A stretch of 64,000 nt of DNA, taken from assembly GCF_029266855.1 (NCBI RefSeq), contig NZ_JAQSWB010000004.1:62001-126000 (forward strand). Reading direction: 5' to 3'. The DNA comes from Fluviicola sp. Lineage in GTDB: Bacteria; Bacteroidota; Bacteroidia; Flavobacteriales_D; Crocinitomicaceae. Positions 26,099 to 36,138 of this stretch are shown here, piece by piece. Made by a program: the position numbers and the translations under genes. A model generated the notes under the pieces. It did no database searches and was not told where the DNA came from. It worked only from the letters and a program-made list of their open reading frames with translations. Position 1 is the first letter of the stretch. Each line of letters begins with the position of its first letter.

Positions 26099-26309
26099 CT
26101 TTTATTTATTTAAATGTTAACTGTAAAACGATCAAAAAGATGCTCCTCTCATTCGGGTTTTCGAATAAGAAGCCACATGAGTTTTATCGTCAATTCCAAC
26201 CACATAGTATCTGAAAGTTACGCAAAAATACCGACAAAAAGAGTTATAAAAAATGAGAATTGTCAGTTTTTATACCAAAGTGAACACTTTTATTGGTGGG
26301 AAAAAAAAG

Positions 26310-26317
26310 TATATTTG
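26310..26317 (+). promoter_or_regulatory. -7 box upstream of threonine dehydrogenase
   Basis: TATATTTG matches TAnnTTTG exactly and lies 17 bases before the ATG at 26335. The -33 region is a TTTT-rich stretch without a clean TTTG. Confidence 0.5.
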
Positions 26318-26334
26318 CGGACAAATCGCACCCC

Positions 26335-27267
26335 ATGAAAAAAATTCTGGTTTTAGGTTCCTGTGGACAAATCGGTACTGAATTAGTACTTGCGCTAAGA
26401 GAAAAATTTGGCTCTCAAAATGTTGTCGCAGCCGATTTAAAAGACGAATGTCCTGAGAATCTTTCAAACGGACCTTACATTCAGCTAGACGCCTTAAATA
26501 AGGAAGGGGTTCGTGCATATATTATCGAACAGAAATTTTCGGATGTTTATTTACTTGCTGCATTGCTTTCAGCAACTGCAGAGAAAAACCCGGATTTTGC
26601 CTGGAAATTGAACATGGAAAGCTTGTTCATTATACTTGACCTTGCAAAAGAAGGACATATCTCAAAGATATTCTGGCCTTCATCCATTGCTGTTTTTGGT
26701 CCCACAACTCCACGATTTAACACCCCTCAATATACAGTCATGGAACCGAGCACTGTTTATGGAATATCCAAACAGGCCGGGGAAAGATGGTGTGAATACT
26801 ACTTTAACAAATTTGGCGTGGATGTGCGAAGTATCCGCTACCCCGGATTGATCTCTTACAAGAGTTTACCGGGAGGTGGTACCACTGACTATGCGGTCGA
26901 CATTTATTATAAAGCAAAAGCAGGAGAACATTTTACCTGTTTCCTGAAAGAAGACACTGCACTTCCAATGATGTTTATGGATGACGCGATTCGTGCAACT
27001 ATTGAACTGATGGAAGCCCCTGCTGAAAAAGTAAAGATCCGCTCCAGTTATAATCTTTCCGCTTTAAGTTTTACCCCAAAACAGATATTCGAAAGCATCC
27101 AAAAAGCAATACCTTCATTTACAATAAATTACGAACCGGATTTCAGACAGGCAATTGCAGATTCCTGGCCTGCTTCAATAGATGATTCATATGCACGCGA
27201 GAACTGGGGCTGGAAAGAGAGCTACGATCTGGACAAAACCACTAACGAAATGTTAAATAACTTGTGA
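26335..27267 (+). CDS. L-threonine 3-dehydrogenase, SDR/epimerase type
   Basis: An NAD-dependent extended-SDR enzyme of 310 residues. The nucleotide-binding glycine motif is GSCGQIG (8-14); the catalytic Tyr-x3-Lys is in TVYGISKQAGE. The stretch RYPGLISYKSLPGGGTTDYA and the following ALPMMFMDDAIRATIEL are characteristic of the GalE-like threonine dehydrogenases that convert threonine to 2-amino-3-ketobutyrate. The start at 26335 follows a clear -7 box; a TTG at 26293 would only add an implausible leader. It is divergent from hmgA, so amino-acid breakdown genes are grouped here. No Kbl (2-amino-3-ketobutyrate ligase) neighbour is present. Confidence 0.9.
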   Translation: MKKILVLGSCGQIGTELVLALREKFGSQNVVAADLKDECPENLSNGPYIQLDALNKEGVRAYIIEQKFSDVYLLAALLSATAEKNPDFAWKLNMESLFIILDLAKEGHISKIFWPSSIAVFGPTTPRFNTPQYTVMEPSTVYGISKQAGERWCEYYFNKFGVDVRSIRYPGLISYKSLPGGGTTDYAVDIYYKAKAGEHFTCFLKEDTALPMMFMDDAIRATIELMEAPAEKVKIRSSYNLSALSFTPKQIFESIQKAIPSFTINYEPDFRQAIADSWPASIDDSYARENWGWKESYDLDKTTNEMLNNL

Positions 27268-27401
27268 TTTTAGTTTAAAAAAATCAAACTATTCATTGTT
27301 AATCGAAAAAAAAAAGCACTTCAGCGAAATTTTAAAGGTATTTGGGTAACTATAACAAAATAATTCTATCTTTAAAATGCGCTACAAAACTAATTCAAAA
27401 C

Positions 27402-28280
27402 ATGTGGAAGTATAAACAAGCCGGACTCGTTGTTTTTTTCCTGTCACTACTTATGACTGCCAAAGCATCTCCAACCACAGATCAAGATGGCAAATTGAAT
27501 GTTACAGATGAAAAGGGAAGAAAACAAGGCAAGTGGATTTACTACGGTAAAGACCGTCCAGATTCTGGTATTCCTGCAAACGGTAAAGTCGAAGAAGGCA
27601 AATACGTAGATGACCGTAAAGAAGGCATTTGGATTAAATATCATACCGATGGAATGACTCCATCTCTCAAAGGAAACTACGAAAACAACCGTCCGAAAGG
27701 TCAGTTTACCCGCTATTGGGCAAACGGCAGACCGAAAGAAAAGGGTAATTTTGAAAAGAATATTTATAAGGATTCGCTTATTCGTTATTACGAAAACGGA
27801 CAGGCTTCTTACCAGGGATATTATAACGAAATAGGAAAAGAAAACGGAAAAATCCGTTATTACTATCCGAACGGTCAACTGGAATACGAATATGATTCTA
27901 ATAATGGAGTGATTTCGGGAAAAGCAGTCCGTTATTATGAGAACGGTGATGTAAAAGAAATCTCTTACTATGACGGTTCAGGTAATCAGACAAAATCTGA
28001 AGCTAAGGATCCTGTAAATCCGATGGTTAAAGTGAAAGACCCGGGACAATCAAAAGAAAAAGCTCCTATGATTGGCGGTACACCAAAAACACAAGGTGTA
28101 AAATGGGCTCCGAACGGCTACAACAAAGTTTATAACAATGACGGAGAAATCTGGCAAGACGGAGAGTTTAAAAACGGTGCTCTTTGGGATGGAAAAGTAT
28201 ATGTCTACGACAATGACGGAATTCTTCTTAAAGTAAAAGTTTACAAAGGTGGTGTCTATCATTCCGACGGACAATTATAA
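27402..28280 (+). CDS. Exported MORN/YwqK-like repeat protein
   Basis: 292 residues from the ATG at 27402, with a signal peptide (AGLVVFFLSLLMTAKA). The mature part is a run of MORN-type repeats of about 20-24 residues, each with a GxWxxYxxNG or GKxxxYYxNG pattern (RKQGKWIYYGKD, RKEGIWIKYHTDG, KGQFTRYWANGRP, NGKIRYYYPNGQLEYEY, SGKAVRYYENGDVKEISYYD). These resemble the YwqK-type repeats annotated as antitoxins in some databases, but no toxin gene is adjacent. After a Pro/Lys-rich linker, one more repeat ends the protein. The function is unknown; a structural or surface role is plausible. A terminator follows. Confidence 0.75.
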   Translation: MWKYKQAGLVVFFLSLLMTAKASPTTDQDGKLNVTDEKGRKQGKWIYYGKDRPDSGIPANGKVEEGKYVDDRKEGIWIKYHTDGMTPSLKGNYENNRPKGQFTRYWANGRPKEKGNFEKNIYKDSLIRYYENGQASYQGYYNEIGKENGKIRYYYPNGQLEYEYDSNNGVISGKAVRYYENGDVKEISYYDGSGNQTKSEAKDPVNPMVKVKDPGQSKEKAPMIGGTPKTQGVKWAPNGYNKVYNNDGEIWQDGEFKNGALWDGKVYVYDNDGILLKVKVYKGGVYHSDGQL

Positions 28281-28300
28281 CAATACGACGATCTTATCTT

Positions 28301-28330
28301 AAAGGCTTCCATTTCCGGAAGCCTTTTTTA
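28301..28330 (+). terminator. Terminator after the MORN-like gene
   Basis: AAAGGCTTCC and GGAAGCCTTTTTT form a tight hairpin followed by a T run, 21 bases after the stop at 28280. Confidence 0.9.
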
Positions 28331-28610
28331 TTTGGAATAAATAGTGCAAAAAATTGGATATTATATATCCCCTCACCAAGCTTTTTCAAAGCACAATATT
28401 TTATCTTACCCACAGACGAACACTGAAGAATACAAAGTTTCACACTCTGATCAATAGAAATAAGGCTTAGATCAGATAAAGCGTTTATTTTGCCCGGACT
28501 AAATTTATTCCGTTTTCTGTCCTCCCCGTGTACCTCTTAGAAGAAAACATGAACATTGGGCAGTGTGATTAATTCCCAAAATTATCCCGAACTGCTTTCA
28601 TAAATCTGTC
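28331..28610. other. Intergenic stretch without a recognisable gene
   Basis: 280 AT-rich bases between the MORN-gene terminator and the end of the convergent TonB-receptor gene. I see no credible ORF, RNA gene or strong hairpin here. Confidence 0.5.
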
Positions 28611-31064
28611 TTATTTATTGAATGTGTTAATTCTCAAAGTAAAAATCCAATTTCTACCTGGCGCACTGATATTGGAGGCAAACGTTCTATAGTTCGCATC
28701 AAAAATGTTTTCACAAGCAGCCTGAACGGAGAAAAACTTGTTGATCTGCCAACCAACTTTTGCATTTAAGGTGAACCAAGCGGGCATTCCGTCAGCAGTG
28801 GCATACGGTAAATTATCTTCACCACTGTTCGAATAATCTTTTAATCTTTTCCAGCCATTGTACAAGCTATACACTTCAATTCTGAACTTTTTAATGATCT
28901 GCTGAATACTTGTTTTTCCGTAAAGAGGCGGAATATGATCCAGCGGTTGCTGGGAACCATTAAATGTCAAATGTCCTTTTGTATAAGTTATGGAGGAAGT
29001 CAGGATCGTATTTTTAAAGGGCTGGATCTTCAATGTACTTTCAAAACCATAAATACTTCCCTGGTTTGCATTCTGAGCAGAATATACATTCACATAATTG
29101 TTATTGTATAAAATAGTATCGCTGCCATTAAACGTACTTGGCAAAATAGCAATTAAATTATTGATATACGTGTAATAAGCCACAACTGAAAACTGATACT
29201 TTTCATTGAATCTTAAGCCAATGGAAAATTCAGTTGAATAGGCATATTCCGGTTTCAATTTAGGGTTAGGCATGACCAATTTCCCCTGTTCGCTGTTAGT
29301 CTCTATAACAGATTCAAATACTTTCGCCAGATCATCAACATTCGGAGCTCTGAATCCGGAAGATTCCGAAAGTGAAAATCGCAGGTTCTTATTTGCCAAA
29401 TAAACAACTCCGACATTTCCGTTTACAGCAAAATTAGATGTGTTTGCTCTCTCAAAAGGAAACGGAAAAAATTCTTTACTCTTAAAAGCGGCTTTCAGAT
29501 TGACATAGTTTGCGCGAACACCTCCGTTAACGATCCATTTATTATTTATATGCCATGCATCAGTCAGATAGGCTGCAATACTTGTCATACTTGAACCTCC
29601 GTCAGGATATCTTGTGTCCAGGTTTCCTGTCGTATCGTTAATGATATCCTCAACAAATGCGGTGGATTTAACGTCATTATAACTTCCCGAAATTCCATAC
29701 CGAACTTCCTGCTTCTTAATCCGCTTTTCAAAATCAAGGAGCAAGGAACTTACCGCAACCTGCTCATTCCGATGATTCAAAAAATCAGAGTTAAAATTGC
29801 GGTCATGGCGGCTTTCCTTAACCAACTGCTGGCTCAAAATCACTTTGAGACGATCAAAAATTACTGTTTTCTTACTGTAATTCAGTTCATAGCTTCCCAT
29901 TACTCTTAGTTGTGGGCCGTAATACCATTCTGCAAATCTTGGCAAACCGTTTTTAGTCTGTGTTAACCGGTCGTATCTTGAAATATTGGACGAGTTGGAA
30001 AACTGAAAATTCAATTTATGCTCAACAAAGTTGTTTTGTTTGAAGCCAATTTTCTGGAGAATATCGTATTGAGAATAGCCCGAACCAAGCTGCCGGTTTT
30101 TATTCGGATTGTTCATTACAGAATCCGTGTCATTCATTCGTTCCACATAAAAACTTCGCTCACCAAAATCAGGGTATTTTGACTTTCGTTTACTTCCCTG
30201 CATAAGATCATCGAATTGAGAGTAGCTGAAACTGGTAACAGACGACCACTTTCTCGACCCGAGTATTAAAGTAGAATTTGCTGAAAAGCCATTTGCAGCT
30301 GAAAAGTAACGTCCATAGCTTCTTGATTTGACAACAAGTTTCGAATCCGTTGAATACTCCGGTGATTGCGTATAGAAATGCATGACACCACCTAAGGCAT
30401 CCGAACCGTAAACCACGGATCCCGGACCATAGACAATCTCAATTTTTTCCAGCGAAGCCTGATCGATTGTAATGACATTTTGCAAATGGCCTCCTCGATA
30501 AATGGCGTTATTCATCGGGACACCATCCACCACAAGCAAGACTTTATTGGTTTCGAATCCTCTGATTACCGGAGAACCTCCTCCCAATTGGGATTTTTGC
30601 ACGAAAACGTTTCCACTGGCAGTTAATACATCCGCACTATTTGACTGATTCATCTCATCCAATTCGGTCTTCCTGATGATTTCGATTCTTTTGGAAACAT
30701 CCTGTTTCACTTCTCTAAACCTGCTTGCAGAAACCACCTCTTCATCGAGATCAATCACTTTTTCTCTAAGCCAAATTGTATCTGTACTGTTCAAATCATT
30801 TTTGAGAACCTCAATTGTAAAATAATTCGGATGGTACACTTTTACAGGCTTATCAGTTTTCAGATTTTCCAAAATGCACTGCCCTTTTTCATCCGTGGTA
30901 GCTAATAAAAGTCCGTCCTGAACAAAACGAACCTCGAAAACGGGTTGCCTGTAATATTCGTCAAAAACAGAAATCTGCTGGGAGAATCCCACATTTACGA
31001 ATGCTATCAAAAAGGATGTTAAAAGAGCTAACCGATTTCGATGAAACAGGAATGATTGTGACAT
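28611..31064 (-). CDS. TonB-dependent outer-membrane receptor
   Basis: An 817-residue receptor for uptake of an unknown ligand across the outer membrane. After the signal peptide comes a carboxypeptidase-like (CarboxypepD_reg) domain (about 30-110), then the plug (about 120-240: VLTASGNVFVQKSQLGG, GSPVIRGFETNKVLLVVDGV, EKIEIVYGPGSVVYGSDALG) and a 22-strand-type barrel ending in an aromatic residue region (NWIFTLRINTFNK). The plug resembles vitamin B12/siderophore/metal receptors more than SusC, and no SusD partner follows, so a small ligand is more likely than an oligosaccharide. Monocistronic. No Fur box or B12 riboswitch was recognised upstream. Confidence 0.93.
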   Translation of the reverse strand: MSQSFLFHRNRLALLTSFLIAFVNVGFSQQISVFDEYYRQPVFEVRFVQDGLLLATTDEKGQCILENLKTDKPVKVYHPNYFTIEVLKNDLNSTDTIWLREKVIDLDEEVVSASRFREVKQDVSKRIEIIRKTELDEMNQSNSADVLTASGNVFVQKSQLGGGSPVIRGFETNKVLLVVDGVPMNNAIYRGGHLQNVITIDQASLEKIEIVYGPGSVVYGSDALGGVMHFYTQSPEYSTDSKLVVKSRSYGRYFSAANGFSANSTLILGSRKWSSVTSFSYSQFDDLMQGSKRKSKYPDFGERSFYVERMNDTDSVMNNPNKNRQLGSGYSQYDILQKIGFKQNNFVEHKLNFQFSNSSNISRYDRLTQTKNGLPRFAEWYYGPQLRVMGSYELNYSKKTVIFDRLKVILSQQLVKESRHDRNFNSDFLNHRNEQVAVSSLLLDFEKRIKKQEVRYGISGSYNDVKSTAFVEDIINDTTGNLDTRYPDGGSSMTSIAAYLTDAWHINNKWIVNGGVRANYVNLKAAFKSKEFFPFPFERANTSNFAVNGNVGVVYLANKNLRFSLSESSGFRAPNVDDLAKVFESVIETNSEQGKLVMPNPKLKPEYAYSTEFSIGLRFNEKYQFSVVAYYTYINNLIAILPSTFNGSDTILYNNNYVNVYSAQNANQGSIYGFESTLKIQPFKNTILTSSITYTKGHLTFNGSQQPLDHIPPLYGKTSIQQIIKKFRIEVYSLYNGWKRLKDYSNSGEDNLPYATADGMPAWFTLNAKVGWQINKFFSVQAACENIFDANYRTFASNISAPGRNWIFTLRINTFNK

Positions 31065-31269
31065 AGCTTCTTAGGTTTATTTATTGTCCTAAAACTATGC
31101 ATATTTCCAATACATAAATAAAAACATAGAATCTTTTTGAGATTGTATAATTGCATCTAACCTTAAAAGAATTATTTGAGATGTCTGGCTCTAGCTGCAA
31201 TAATAAATTCAAGGGCACGTTTTAAGCAAGCCCATCCGTTATATTGGGGAAATTCGTTATTTTCGTTCC

Positions 31270-31995
31270 ATGTCCAGTGAAATCAGTAAACTTTCAATCA
31301 TCATTCCTGCTTATAATGAAGAAAAAACAATAGCAGAAGTATTGAGTCGAATTGCAAATCTACCTTTATATAAAGAACTTAAACGGGAGATTCTCGTTGT
31401 GAACGATTGTTCGAAAGATCAAACTGAAACGGCTATTCAACAGTTTATTGAAGAAAATCAAAGCGGTGAAATACGCTATTTTAAGCAGGAATACAATCAG
31501 GGAAAAGGTGCTGCTATTCATCGCGGAATCACGGAGGCAACCGGAGATCTGATCATTATCCAGGATGCTGACCTGGAATTGATACCGGAAGAAATTAATG
31601 ACCTCTTAAAAGAAAGTTTAGAAGGTCCGTCAAGAATTGTATATGGTTCCCGGTTCCTTGAAGATAAACATACAAAAACCAAATATGTCTGGCATATCCT
31701 TGGAAATGGCTTTCTAACCCGATTGTCCAACCTTTTTTCAGGATTGAGACTTACGGATATGATGACTTGTTATAAACTGGTTCCACGAGAGATTATCCAG
31801 GACTTAAAACTCAAAGAAAAGCGTTTTGGTTTTGAACCGGAGATAACCATGAAATTGGCTAAAATAAAAGGCTTAAAAATCACCGAAGTTCCTATTTCAT
31901 ATGAAGCACGGTCAAAGAGCGAAGGAAAAAAAATATCGTGGAAAGACGGGATGAAAGTTATCTGGTGTGTTATTCGTTACCGTTTCGGAAACTGA
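31270..31995 (+). CDS. GT2 glycosyltransferase (polyprenyl-phosphate hexose synthase-like)
   Basis: A 241-residue GT-A enzyme without membrane segments, in the dolichol-phosphate mannose synthase-like part of GT2. Motifs: SIIIPAYNEEKTIAEVL, EILVVNDCSKDQT, GKGAAIHRGI and the metal-binding IIIQDADLEL, followed by VYGSRFLED, DMMTCYKLVPREI and FGFEPEITMKLAK. It likely makes a polyprenyl-phosphate-linked sugar for a periplasmic transferase. The converging neighbour at 32002 is a candidate GT-C user, although the two genes are on opposite strands with a six-base gap. Confidence 0.88.
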   Translation: MSSEISKLSIIIPAYNEEKTIAEVLSRIANLPLYKELKREILVVNDCSKDQTETAIQQFIEENQSGEIRYFKQEYNQGKGAAIHRGITEATGDLIIIQDADLELIPEEINDLLKESLEGPSRIVYGSRFLEDKHTKTKYVWHILGNGFLTRLSNLFSGLRLTDMMTCYKLVPREIIQDLKLKEKRFGFEPEITMKLAKIKGLKITEVPISYEARSKSEGKKISWKDGMKVIWCVIRYRFGN

Positions 31996-32001
31996 CCTGT
32001 C

Positions 32002-33777
32002 TTACTTCCGACTGTCGATCTTTTTAAGCTGTATCCGGAAATCATCCACTTTAAACTGTTTCTTCCCTTTGTTCCAGATGTACACGATCATTTTGTGACT
32101 TGAATCAAAGAAGGGATAGTACTCTTCCTGAATATCAAAAACACTCCATTCTTTCCTGCCTTCTTTATAAAAATGGTACATCGGGAAAGAGGAGTAGTGA
32201 ACAATTTCTCCTGCTACTGATTCACCTACAAAAACGACATTCACACCCTTCCAATCACCGTCGTTCAGCAATTGTTTATTGATATGTACTTCACAGAAGT
32301 AACGAATGTGTTTGCTTTTATCCGTGAAAAAATAATCTGTCCCGGAACCGAATTCTTTATTCTCATCAAATTCTTCGTAGCGGAGTTTCTCCGGAACCAG
32401 TTCTTTGGAAGAAACAACTCTTCCGTACGGCTGGCAATTTGCAAAAACATAGTATTTATCACCAATCCTGCTATTAAAATCAAACATACTTTTCCAGTAT
32501 GTATAAGCAGTAAACCGCTGTTGATTATAAATTCCCGTGAGTTTTTGATAGGAACGAATTCCCATATACATTAACACCAACCCCAAAAGGGTGTATTTCA
32601 ATCCCGAACTCCTGATCACCTGAAATGAAAACAGCAGTGGAAAAGAGAACAAGAACTGGAATTCGGTAAACCCACGATGCCCGAAGAAAGACTGATAATC
32701 CCAGCACCACCAGGAAGATAAGATATAAGTGATCGCAACAAATGGCAGCAGCCAGGTAATAAACAAGTAGCTGTTTTTCCGCAACCAATGAAACAACCCG
32801 ACGAGCGCCAGTAAAGCAAGTGGTGTTAATACGAAGATTCCCACACGATAACTGAACCAGGTATCGATCAAATGCTTTCCCTTAAAATCAAAACCTTCAC
32901 CCTGATACGACCAGTAAAAAAAATGTCCGGTTTGCCAATAAGTAATGAATGGTAATATTGATAAAACCACAGCACAGGAAATCACAAATGAGATCAAATG
33001 GGTGTTTCTAAACTGAAGCAAAAGCTTCCATACTTTCACAAAGGATTCCCAGCTTCCCAATAAAAAAGGAAGGAAAGCCAAAACCATTACGTTTGTTGGC
33101 CGAACCAAAAATAACAAGCCCAGGATGATACCGGTATATACGAGGTGTTTCAAATGGGGATCGCGCTTATAACGAAGGACATTCCAACAAAAAACGGAGA
33201 ACAGGAAAAGACTGTAGTGATGAGATAAACCACAATAAAAAACTGCCTGATACCAAACATTTGTCCCGAAAACAAGCAGAATACTGATCAGCCAGGTATA
33301 TTTAACAGAACCAAAGAACAGAGCGAGACTTTTCTGAAAAAACACCATGCTGAGAAAAACATACAGCATTGAAGCCCAGAAAAAAGCCAATAAGTGAGTA
33401 TCGGAATAAGCATTAAACTCAGCTCCGCTTAAGTAGTCTAATCCAGTTGCAAGAAGGTAAAAAGGACTTTGAAGAACCGCAACACCTGGATAACACTTAT
33501 TGGTGTATTTTCCCTCATCCGTTTTAAGGATGTATAACTGTGGTGCTGAATTTCCAACGATTTGTTTTTCAGATTCCAGTGTAGACTGATATGTTTTATC
33601 CGCTGTACTTAATGCAGGCAGGAAATAATAATATCCTCTTCCATCCGAATTAATGATACTCTTTTTCCAATTCGGGCCGTTAAAACGCAAGATGACAAGC
33701 CCAAATAAACACATCGCCACACCCAACCAAAAAATCGGGTTTCGAAACAGTGCGGCCAGTGAAAAGGAAGTTCTCAT
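32002..33777 (-). CDS. Polytopic membrane protein, possible GT-C glycosyltransferase
   Basis: 591 residues with about ten membrane segments in the first 420 and a soluble beta-rich tail (about 430-591: YRVVSSKELVPEKLRYEEF-like stretch). The first long loop carries NSDGRGYYYFLPALS; an acidic residue here is typical of GT-C enzymes that use lipid-linked sugars. LFLVRPTNVMVLAFLPFLLG is also reminiscent of the PMT-like GT39 layout. I do not recognise a named family. It starts one base after the YD-repeat gene on the same strand, so the two are likely one transcript. The role is inferred, not shown. Confidence 0.6.
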   Translation of the reverse strand: MRTSFSLAALFRNPIFWLGVAMCLFGLVILRFNGPNWKKSIINSDGRGYYYFLPALSTADKTYQSTLESEKQIVGNSAPQLYILKTDEGKYTNKCYPGVAVLQSPFYLLATGLDYLSGAEFNAYSDTHLLAFFWASMLYVFLSMVFFQKSLALFFGSVKYTWLISILLVFGTNVWYQAVFYCGLSHHYSLFLFSVFCWNVLRYKRDPHLKHLVYTGIILGLLFLVRPTNVMVLAFLPFLLGSWESFVKVWKLLLQFRNTHLISFVISCAVVLSILPFITYWQTGHFFYWSYQGEGFDFKGKHLIDTWFSYRVGIFVLTPLALLALVGLFHWLRKNSYLFITWLLPFVAITYILSSWWCWDYQSFFGHRGFTEFQFLFSFPLLFSFQVIRSSGLKYTLLGLVLMYMGIRSYQKLTGIYNQQRFTAYTYWKSMFDFNSRIGDKYYVFANCQPYGRVVSSKELVPEKLRYEEFDENKEFGSGTDYFFTDKSKHIRYFCEVHINKQLLNDGDWKGVNVVFVGESVAGEIVHYSSFPMYHFYKEGRKEWSVFDIQEEYYPFFDSSHKMIVYIWNKGKKQFKVDDFRIQLKKIDSRK

Positions 33778-33778
33778 A

Positions 33779-34696
33779 TTATTTGGCGGGTTTGTCCCAG
33801 AAAGTGGGTTCCGAAAATCGAATGATCGAAATAAAATTCGTACTGACGTCCCGGATTATAATGGAATATAACAAACCTGTTAATCCGCTGTAAATAATCT
33901 GGTACTCCGTAATAAAAACCCCGTCTTTGTAAATTAATTTGGATTGCAGATTCCCAAAAGTATCGTAAGTAAAATGTGATTCAGAAGTTGGAACCTTCTC
34001 GGTATTCTTAAAGACAGAGATCTTCTCGATCCATCCCTTGTCCGAATACTTATAATTGGTGGTGATTCGATTACGGGTAATCGTAAATACTTCTTCTTCC
34101 CGAGCCAAATAACCCAGACTATCCAGGTATTTCGTCACTTCAAGGTACTGATTCCCGTAGCTGTTGAACACTTTCTTTTTATACTGTCCTTCATAAAGCT
34201 GGTAATCCATTGTTTCCGTATTCCAGAGAATACTTCGTTCGATGGAAGGGTTCAACAAGCTGTTCATGGTGTCAATATCCCGGTATACTTCTTCCTTTAC
34301 GATTTGTCCGTTGGAATTATAGGTGTAATAGGTTGAAAGAAATCCCTTCTTCTGACTGATTCTTTTTCGAACGATTCTTCCGTCCTGGGTATAATCGTAA
34401 AAACGCACATTCGTATCGGCTCCCAAATCTCCTTTTGAAGTTTGGTAATGTCTTACCAGATTTCCGAGTGTATCAAAATTGAATACATACACGTAATTCG
34501 ATTCACGCATGATATCACCTTGTTTCTTAAAGGTAAACTTGCCATGAATTTCTTTGATCTTACTTCCTTTTACAAAATGGGTATTAAAGAAGGGAATATC
34601 AGTGAAAGCAAGACCTTTCGTATTCTCCAAAAGCTGCGCGGAAGACTGTAACCCAATAAAAAAAGAAAACAAAAAAAAGCTATACTTCAAAAACAT
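33779..34696 (-). CDS. Exported YD-repeat-like protein of unknown function
   Basis: About 305 residues from the ATG at 34696, with signal peptide MFLKYSFFLFSFFIGLQSSAQ. An in-frame ATG at 34726 would add ten residues before the signal and is less likely. The mature sequence has four or more YD/RHS-like strand units: RFYDYTQDGRIVRKR, YYTYNSNGQIVKEEV, NYKYSDKGWIEKI and HFTYDTFGNLQSKLIYKDG. No catalytic residues recognised. It is one base upstream of the membrane protein at 32002. Possibly a periplasmic or surface partner of that protein. Confidence 0.65.
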   Translation of the reverse strand: MFLKYSFFLFSFFIGLQSSAQLLENTKGLAFTDIPFFNTHFVKGSKIKEIHGKFTFKKQGDIMRESNYVYVFNFDTLGNLVRHYQTSKGDLGADTNVRFYDYTQDGRIVRKRISQKKGFLSTYYTYNSNGQIVKEEVYRDIDTMNSLLNPSIERSILWNTETMDYQLYEGQYKKKVFNSYGNQYLEVTKYLDSLGYLAREEEVFTITRNRITTNYKYSDKGWIEKISVFKNTEKVPTSESHFTYDTFGNLQSKLIYKDGVFITEYQIIYSGLTGLLYSIIIRDVSTNFISIIRFSEPTFWDKPAK

Positions 34697-34757
34697 AACA
34701 CAAAAATGGTGTGAATTTCGAAGCATAGCTAGTATTTTAAGATAAATTGGAATCTAA

Positions 34758-36137
34758 TTAAAGCAAAGGAAGCACAAAGCTAAATCCGAGCATGCCTGCC
34801 AATGCGATTACTAAAACAGCTATTGTTAAAGGTGATAACTTAATTTTCTCTTGTTCCTGATCCGCGGGAGAAGCAATAGCAACGATCACTTTCAGATAAT
34901 AATAAATACTGATCCCTGAATTGATTAATGCAATAATCACCAGCCAGGCAGCACTTTTCCATGCTGCTGAGAATAAAATATATTTTGCGAAGAATCCGGA
35001 TGTTGGTGGAATTCCTGCAAGGGATAGCAAGGAAACAATTCCGACTATCGCCAGGAATGGATTTCTTTTGCCCAATCCTCTTAGTGCATCGATCCGATCT
35101 TCCGAATCATTTACAGCGATTGCAACCGCAATGATTCCCACAATAGAGAATCCATATGCAAACATGTAGAACCACAAGTATTGAGAAGAGAAAAAGAAAT
35201 CAACCTGAGACACGAAAAGAAGCAAAGTATATCCTACGTGTGTAATCGAAGAATAAGCCAATAAGCGTTTAAATCTCACCTGTCGCAAAGCAGATAAATT
35301 ACCAACGAACAAAGTGATAATGATCATTACAACCAAAGCGCCTTTCCAGAACAGGAATAATTCTCCTTGTCCGAAACAAAGCGCAAACATTTTAAGGAAT
35401 GCATAGAATGCAGCGATCTTCACAACAGATGCCATAAATCCGGTTACTGCCGGTGGCGCTCCGTCGTATACATCCGGGCTCCAGAAATGGAATGGTGCCG
35501 CGCCAATCTTGAAGATAAATGAAGCCATGATCAACAAAACACCGATCATCAGGATTGGACTTAAGGTATCCATTTCTTCGATCTTCATCTGAATTTCCTG
35601 TAATTTAAATGTGCCGGTTGCTCCATACACCCAGGCCAATCCAAATAAGAAAATACCTGTCGCAAATGAACCTGTCAAGAAATACTTCAAGGATGCTTCA
35701 GAAGATCGCACGTCTGCCTTGTTACTTCCGGCCATTACATAAATCGGAATGGAAAGGATCTCCAAGCCCAGGAAGAACATGAACATGTCCGTATAAGCAG
35801 TCATGATCATTGCACCTGTAGCAGAAAACATCAATAAGCCGATATATTCTCCGGTATGTGTTGGATTTTCCTTAAATCGTTCGTATCCGATTCCAATAAT
35901 CAATAGTGATAAAACGCAGATAGCTAAGCTAAACAGTAATGCAAACTGATCAAATGACAATCCTTCATATGTCAGGAAGTCAAAAAATGCCTTTCCTGTC
36001 TGAAGCTGAACGATAATAACGATAATGGCAGCCAAAAGACCAGCCATTGCAGAGCTTACAACTAACCAAGGTTTCTTTGCAAAAGCAGCAAATAAGGAAA
36101 TCAATCCACTGGCAAAAACAATTAATAATGCATCCAT
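34758..36137 (-). CDS. nuoN: NADH-quinone oxidoreductase subunit N
   Basis: Antiporter-like proton-pumping subunit of complex I, 459 residues with about 14 membrane helices. Signatures include the Lys/Glu-containing helices around FFLGLEILSIPIYVMAG and GAAPFHFWSPDVYDGAP, then LLAYSSITHVGYTLLLF and SLAGIPPTSGFFAKYILF. It is the last gene of the operon and starts one base after nuoM ends. Confidence 0.97.
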   Translation of the reverse strand: MDALLIVFASGLISLFAAFAKKPWLVVSSAMAGLLAAIIVIIVQLQTGKAFFDFLTYEGLSFDQFALLFSLAICVLSLLIIGIGYERFKENPTHTGEYIGLLMFSATGAMIMTAYTDMFMFFLGLEILSIPIYVMAGSNKADVRSSEASLKYFLTGSFATGIFLFGLAWVYGATGTFKLQEIQMKIEEMDTLSPILMIGVLLIMASFIFKIGAAPFHFWSPDVYDGAPPAVTGFMASVVKIAAFYAFLKMFALCFGQGELFLFWKGALVVMIIITLFVGNLSALRQVRFKRLLAYSSITHVGYTLLLFVSQVDFFFSSQYLWFYMFAYGFSIVGIIAVAIAVNDSEDRIDALRGLGKRNPFLAIVGIVSLLSLAGIPPTSGFFAKYILFSAAWKSAAWLVIIALINSGISIYYYLKVIVAIASPADQEQEKIKLSPLTIAVLVIALAGMLGFSFVLPLL

Positions 36138-36138
36138 A

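Noticed and set aside
27402-28280. YwqK-type antitoxin of a toxin-antitoxin pair
   Set aside because: Only the MORN-like repeat fits; the protein has a signal peptide and no toxin gene is adjacent.
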